Assembly (NCBI GenBank): GCA_017480395.1
Contig: JAFVAS010000006.1
Span: forward strand, 1-7,767
Length of the DNA stretch: 7,767 bases
From: Oscillospiraceae bacterium
GTDB taxonomy: Bacteria > Bacillota > Clostridia > Oscillospirales > Oscillospiraceae
Direction: 5' to 3'
A model generated the notes under the pieces. The model saw nothing but the letters and a program-made list of their open reading frames with translations. It made no database searches and was not told the origin of the DNA. Shown piece after piece: positions 5,153-7,767 of the stretch. Each line of letters opens with the position of its first letter. The first letter of the stretch is position 1. A program made the position numbers and the translations under genes.

Positions 5153-5911
5153 ATGAACTGCGCAACCGCCGTAATGGCGCTGACCGGCATCTGGGACACC
5201 GGCCTGGGCAGAGCCTTCTACAAGAGCTTTCTGGAGCAGGACCGGTGGCAGCTCTACCTGTCCGGCCTGGGCCGGACGCTGGAGGTCACGGTGCTGGCGC
5301 TGCTGCTGGGCACCGTTCTGGGCGTGATCACCGCCCTGATCCGGGTGGGCCACGATCAGCGCAGACCCGGCAGGGTGACGCCGGGCAGCGTGATTATCTC
5401 CGCGCTGAACTGGCTGGTCAAGCTGTATATCACGGTGATTCGGGGCACCCCGATGGTGGTGCAGCTGATGATCCTGGGCTTTGTCGTCTTTAAGTCCAGC
5501 CGCAACTTCACCATGGTGGGTGTGCTGGGCCTGGGGATCAACTCCGGGGCCTATGTCTCCGAGATCATCCGCTCCGGCCTGATGAGCGTGGATCAGGGCC
5601 AGATGGAGGCGGGGCGCAGCCTGGGCCTGAGCTACCTGACGACCATGGTCAACGTGGTCATCCCCCAGGCCGTCAAAAACATTCTGCCCGCCCTGGGCAA
5701 TGAGTTCATCACCCTGCTGAAGGATACCTCGCTGATCTCCGTCATTGCCGGCAAGGAGCTGCTCTACGCCGCCAAGGCGGTGGCGGCCAAGACCTACGAT
5801 TTTATGTTTCCCCTGTTGGGCGTCTCGGTGGCCTATCTCATCATGGTCATTCTGTTTACCATGCTGCTGGGCGCCTTTGAAAGGAGGTTGAGGGCAAGTG
5901 ATCACCGTTAA
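5153..5911 (+). CDS. Amino-acid ABC transporter permease (HisM/GlnP type)
   Basis: A 252-residue inner-membrane subunit of the polar amino-acid importer family. Membrane segments are evident at about 43-63, 100-113, 121-139, 185-205 and 219-241. Family marks are the RGTPMVVQ segment (97-104) and the EAA loop EAGRSLGL then NVVIPQA (152-173), which docks on the ATPase. A polar, Pro/Arg-containing loop (64-80) after the first helix seems somewhat longer than usual. ATG 5153 follows a GGGGGGAGAGG run at slightly short spacing; ATG 5174 is a weaker alternative. The last 14 bases overlap the ATPase gene, so the two are probably translationally coupled. Only one permease gene is present, so it should act as a homodimer. 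The binding protein upstream and ATPase downstream make the assignment secure; the substrate is unknown. Confidence 0.95.
   Translation: MNCATAVMALTGIWDTGLGRAFYKSFLEQDRWQLYLSGLGRTLEVTVLALLLGTVLGVITALIRVGHDQRRPGRVTPGSVIISALNWLVKLYITVIRGTPMVVQLMILGFVVFKSSRNFTMVGVLGLGINSGAYVSEIIRSGLMSVDQGQMEAGRSLGLSYLTTMVNVVIPQAVKNILPALGNEFITLLKDTSLISVIAGKELLYAAKAVAAKTYDFMFPLLGVSVAYLIMVILFTMLLGAFERRLRASDHR
5881..5887 (+). promoter_or_regulatory. Ribosome binding site of the ATPase, inside the permease gene
   Basis: AAGGAGG, 10 nt before the GTG at 5898, lies within the permease codons for ERR. It supports GTG as the true start and shows that the two genes are translated in series, with the initiating ribosome loading before the permease stop at 5909-5911. 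Confidence 0.85.
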
Positions 5912-6620
5912 TCACCTGACGAAGGCCTTTGGAGATCATGTGGTGCTCCGGGATATCAACGAGCATATCGCCCCCGGCGAAAAGGTGGTCATCATCGGCC
6001 CCTCCGGCTCCGGCAAGTCCACCCTCCTGCGCTGCATGAATCTTCTGGAGACCCCCACCTCCGGCCAGATCATCTTTGATGGCACCGATATCACCGACCC
6101 CAACGTGGATATCAACCGGGTGCGCCAGCACATGGGCATGGTGTTTCAGCACTTCAACCTCTTTCCCAACCTGTCTGTGGCCAAAAATCTGACGCTGGCC
6201 CCCGAAAAGCTGAAGCGGATGGGCAAGGATGAGGCCCGGGCCGAGGCGGAACGGCTGCTGGAGCGGGTGGGCCTGCCCGACAAGGCGGACGCCTACCCGG
6301 GACAGCTCTCCGGCGGCCAGAAGCAGCGGGTGGCCATCGCCCGGGCGCTGATGATGCGCCCCAGGATGATGCTGTTTGACGAGCCCACCTCGGCACTGGA
6401 CCCCGAGATGGTGGGCGAGGTGCTGGAGATCATGAAGGAGGTCGCCAACGAGGGCATGACCATGGCCGTGGTCACCCATGAGATGGGCTTTGCCCGGGAG
6501 GTTGCCACCCGGGTGCTGTTCATGGATGGCGGCGGCATCGTGGAGCAGGGCGCGCCCGAGGAGATCTTCACCAATCCCAGGGAGGAGCGCACCATCAGCT
6601 TTCTCTCCAAGGTTCTCTGA
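5898..6620 (+). CDS. Amino-acid ABC transporter ATP-binding protein (GlnQ/HisP type)
   Basis: A 240-residue cytoplasmic ATPase that powers the importer, of usual length for the family. All catalytic motifs are intact: Walker A GPSGSGKST (34-42), Q-loop Q84 in MVFQHFNLFP, ABC signature LSGGQ (137-141) followed by KQRVAIARAL, Walker B MMLFDE (157-162), D-loop SALD (165-168) and H-loop H194 in VVTHEMGFAR. The ETPTSGQI and GxPEEIFTNP-type segments are typical of polar amino-acid transporters. It starts with GTG and overlaps the permease gene by 14 bases. The last gene of the operon, it ends 11 nt before a strong terminator. Confidence 0.97.
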   Translation: MITVNHLTKAFGDHVVLRDINEHIAPGEKVVIIGPSGSGKSTLLRCMNLLETPTSGQIIFDGTDITDPNVDINRVRQHMGMVFQHFNLFPNLSVAKNLTLAPEKLKRMGKDEARAEAERLLERVGLPDKADAYPGQLSGGQKQRVAIARALMMRPRMMLFDEPTSALDPEMVGEVLEIMKEVANEGMTMAVVTHEMGFAREVATRVLFMDGGGIVEQGAPEEIFTNPREERTISFLSKVL

Positions 6621-6631
6621 CAATACCAGGA

Positions 6632-6672
6632 AAGGCGGCCCGCAGCCACGGGCCGCCTTATTTTTCTGTTTT
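6632..6672 (+). terminator. Strong intrinsic terminator of the ABC operon
   Basis: AAGGCGGCCCG (6632-6642) pairs perfectly with CGGGCCGCCTT (6649-6659) over 11 bp around a 6-nt loop, followed by ATTTTTCTGTTTT. This is the only hairpin in the window with a proper U-rich tail and begins 11 nt after the ATPase stop. Confidence 0.93.
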
Positions 6673-6714
6673 GCCTCGCATTTTGTCAACTTCGGACTAG
6701 CCAGGGGAATAAAA

Positions 6715-6725
6715 TGTGCTATAAT
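6715..6725 (+). promoter_or_regulatory. Extended -10 promoter of the MATE gene
   Basis: TGTGCTATAAT combines a perfect TATAAT (6720-6725) with the TRTGN extended -10 motif used by Gram-positive RNA polymerase. No good -35 is present at 16-18 bp, which extended -10 promoters tolerate; a TTGTCA at 6683-6688 is too far away. Transcription would start near 6732. The 7-mer ATGTGCT overlaps the -10 (6714-6720) and recurs at the start site (6729-6735), 15 bp on. Confidence 0.65.
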
Positions 6726-6762
6726 AATATGTGCTGAATGAAAAGTTGCGAATGATTCAAAC

Positions 6763-6769
6763 AAGGCGG
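6763..6769 (+). promoter_or_regulatory. Ribosome binding site of the MATE gene
   Basis: AAGGCGG lies 6 nt before ATG 6776. It differs from AAGGAGG at one base. It selects this ATG over the in-frame ATG at 6752, eight codons upstream, which has no recognisable ribosome binding site. Confidence 0.6.
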
Positions 6770-6775
6770 GTAGAA

Positions 6776-7767
6776 ATGAGCACGAAAACCATAGGAACCG
6801 ACCTGACTGAGGGGAGCGTGGGGCAGAAGCTGCTGCGCTTTTCCGCGCCCTTTATGCTGGCCAATCTGCTGCAGACGGTGTATAATCTGGTGGACGCGGT
6901 GGTGGTGGGCCAGTTCGTCGGGGCGGACGGCCTGTCCGCCGTCTCCATCTGCGGCGAGCTGATCCAGATGTACACCTTCCTCGCCATCGGCTTTGGCGGC
7001 GCGGGGCAGACCATGATCGGCCAGTTCGTCGGGGCGAAAAACTTCAAACGGGTGAGCCAGACGGTGGGCACCCTGTTCACCACCCTCTTTGTCATGGGCC
7101 TTGCGGTGACGGCGTTCTGCTTTGGCACCTTCCGCTGGCAGCTGAACGTCATCAATATGCCGCCGGAGGCCTGGGAGGGGGGCAGGGATTATCTGCTGGT
7201 GTGCGCCGCTGGGATGGTTTTTATCTTTGGCTATAACCTGGTCAGCTCGGTGCTGCGGGGGATGGGGGACTCCAAGCGTCCCCTGCTCTTTGTGGCCATC
7301 GCCTCCGGGGTGAACCTGCTACTGGATCTGCTCTTTGTCCCGGTGTTCCACTGGGGGCCCTTCGGCGCGGCGCTGGCCACCGTCATCGGCCAGGCGGTCT
7401 CCTTTTTCACCGCCCTGATCTATCTCTACCGCCGCCGGGAGGCGTTTCAGTTCGACTTTCACCGCTCCAGCTTCCGTCCACGGCGGGAGCTGCTGGGCAC
7501 CCTGTTCCGGCTGGGCATCCCCATGTCCGCCCAGGGGGCGCTGATCGCCATCTCCATGCTCTACGTCTCATCCCAGATCAATATGTTCGGTGTGGCGGCC
7601 TCCGCCGCCAACGGCGTCCAGATCAAGCTGACCAGCATCGTCCGCATCGTCTCCGCCTCCATGGGCACGGCGGGCAGCGCCATGATCGCCCAGTGCGTCG
7701 GGGCGGGCAAGCAGGAGCGGGTCAAATCGGTCTACTGGTGGGACGTTGGCATCACGATCGCCGCGGG
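6776..7767 (+). CDS. MATE-family multidrug/toxin efflux transporter, 3' end missing
   Basis: The first 330 residues of a membrane antiporter that uses a cation gradient to expel drugs or metabolites; family members are about 450 residues, so roughly the last quarter lies outside the window. The start MSTKTIGTDLTEGSVGQKLL is followed by a helix with FSAPFMLANLLQTVYNLVDAVVV, the classic first MATE helix. GQFVGA (45-50) and a second GQFVGA (82-87) mark the first bundle. LRGMGDSKRPLL (160-171) is the typical helix 5-6 connector. The second bundle starts near L240 with FRLGIPMSAQ, and AQCVGAG (305-311) is its counterpart of the GQFVGA loop. Substrate cannot be predicted. It has its own promoter behind the ABC terminator, so it is not part of that operon. 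Confidence 0.94.
   Translation, partial: MSTKTIGTDLTEGSVGQKLLRFSAPFMLANLLQTVYNLVDAVVVGQFVGADGLSAVSICGELIQMYTFLAIGFGGAGQTMIGQFVGAKNFKRVSQTVGTLFTTLFVMGLAVTAFCFGTFRWQLNVINMPPEAWEGGRDYLLVCAAGMVFIFGYNLVSSVLRGMGDSKRPLLFVAIASGVNLLLDLLFVPVFHWGPFGAALATVIGQAVSFFTALIYLYRRREAFQFDFHRSSFRPRRELLGTLFRLGIPMSAQGALIAISMLYVSSQINMFGVAASAANGVQIKLTSIVRIVSASMGTAGSAMIAQCVGAGKQERVKSVYWWDVGITIAA

Noticed and set aside
4931..6764. Minus-strand frames of 324 and 302 codons opposite the permease and ATPase
   Set aside because: They lie opposite unambiguous ABC transporter subunits, are rich in His, Gln, Asp and Gly as expected of antisense GC-rich genes, and show no domain.
6908..7036. 18-base repeat GGCCAGTTCGTCGGGGCG at 6908-6925 and 7019-7036, with a 16/18 match at 7688-7705, considered as a regulatory or recombination element
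   Set aside because: Each copy encodes the conserved GQFVGA/AQCVGA loops of the MATE fold, so protein structure plus strong codon bias explains it.

Overview
The window is GC-rich. Its third codon positions are mostly G or C, its genes are closely spaced, and intrinsic terminators separate the transcription units. The SLR-TIR protein type, a lipoprotein-anchored amino-acid ABC transporter with AGGAGG-type ribosome binding sites, and GTG/TTG-type starts all suggest a GC-rich gut Firmicute of the Oscillospirales type (Flavonifractor/Lawsonibacter-like). That placement is an inference from style and domain content; the window has no rRNA or other taxonomic marker.

Layout, all genes on the + strand: (1) the 3' five-sixths of prfC, peptide chain release factor 3 (1-1344), closed by a GC hairpin. 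(2) A self-contained single-gene unit with its own promoter, structured leader and hairpin at the end. It encodes an 814-residue protein (1533-3977) made of a TPR-like cap, fourteen 36-residue Sel1-like repeats, a Pro/Ala/Glu-rich linker with a helical island in the middle, and a C-terminal TIR domain that keeps the presumed catalytic glutamate. (3) A three-gene polar amino-acid ABC importer: lipoprotein binding protein, permease and ATPase (4218-6620). It is driven by a near-consensus sigma-A promoter with repeat elements just upstream and is closed by a strong terminator. (4) The 5' part of a MATE-family efflux gene (6776 to the window edge) behind an extended -10 promoter.

prfC, the importer and the MATE gene are ordinary. 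The unusual element is the SLR-TIR gene. Family knowledge says bacterial TIR domains often hydrolyse or cyclise NAD+, commonly as effectors in anti-phage or stress responses, and that Sel1 repeats are protein-binding scaffolds. One polypeptide therefore appears to combine a large sensor or scaffold with a potential NAD+-consuming effector, and no second gene is obviously attached to it. Several Sel1 units are identical over tens of bases at DNA level, in register with the 108-bp unit, so the array looks recently expanded and may vary in copy number between strains. Its leader also carries a hairpin and a 21-codon ORF whose stop overlaps the GTG start.

The most informative regulatory region is upstream of the ABC operon. 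A 10-bp direct repeat at exactly 20-bp spacing and a 7-bp inverted repeat lie just upstream of a TTGAAA-N17-TATAAT promoter. No tRNA, rRNA, CRISPR array, insertion sequence or attachment site was seen, and no gene-free stretch exceeds about 240 bases.
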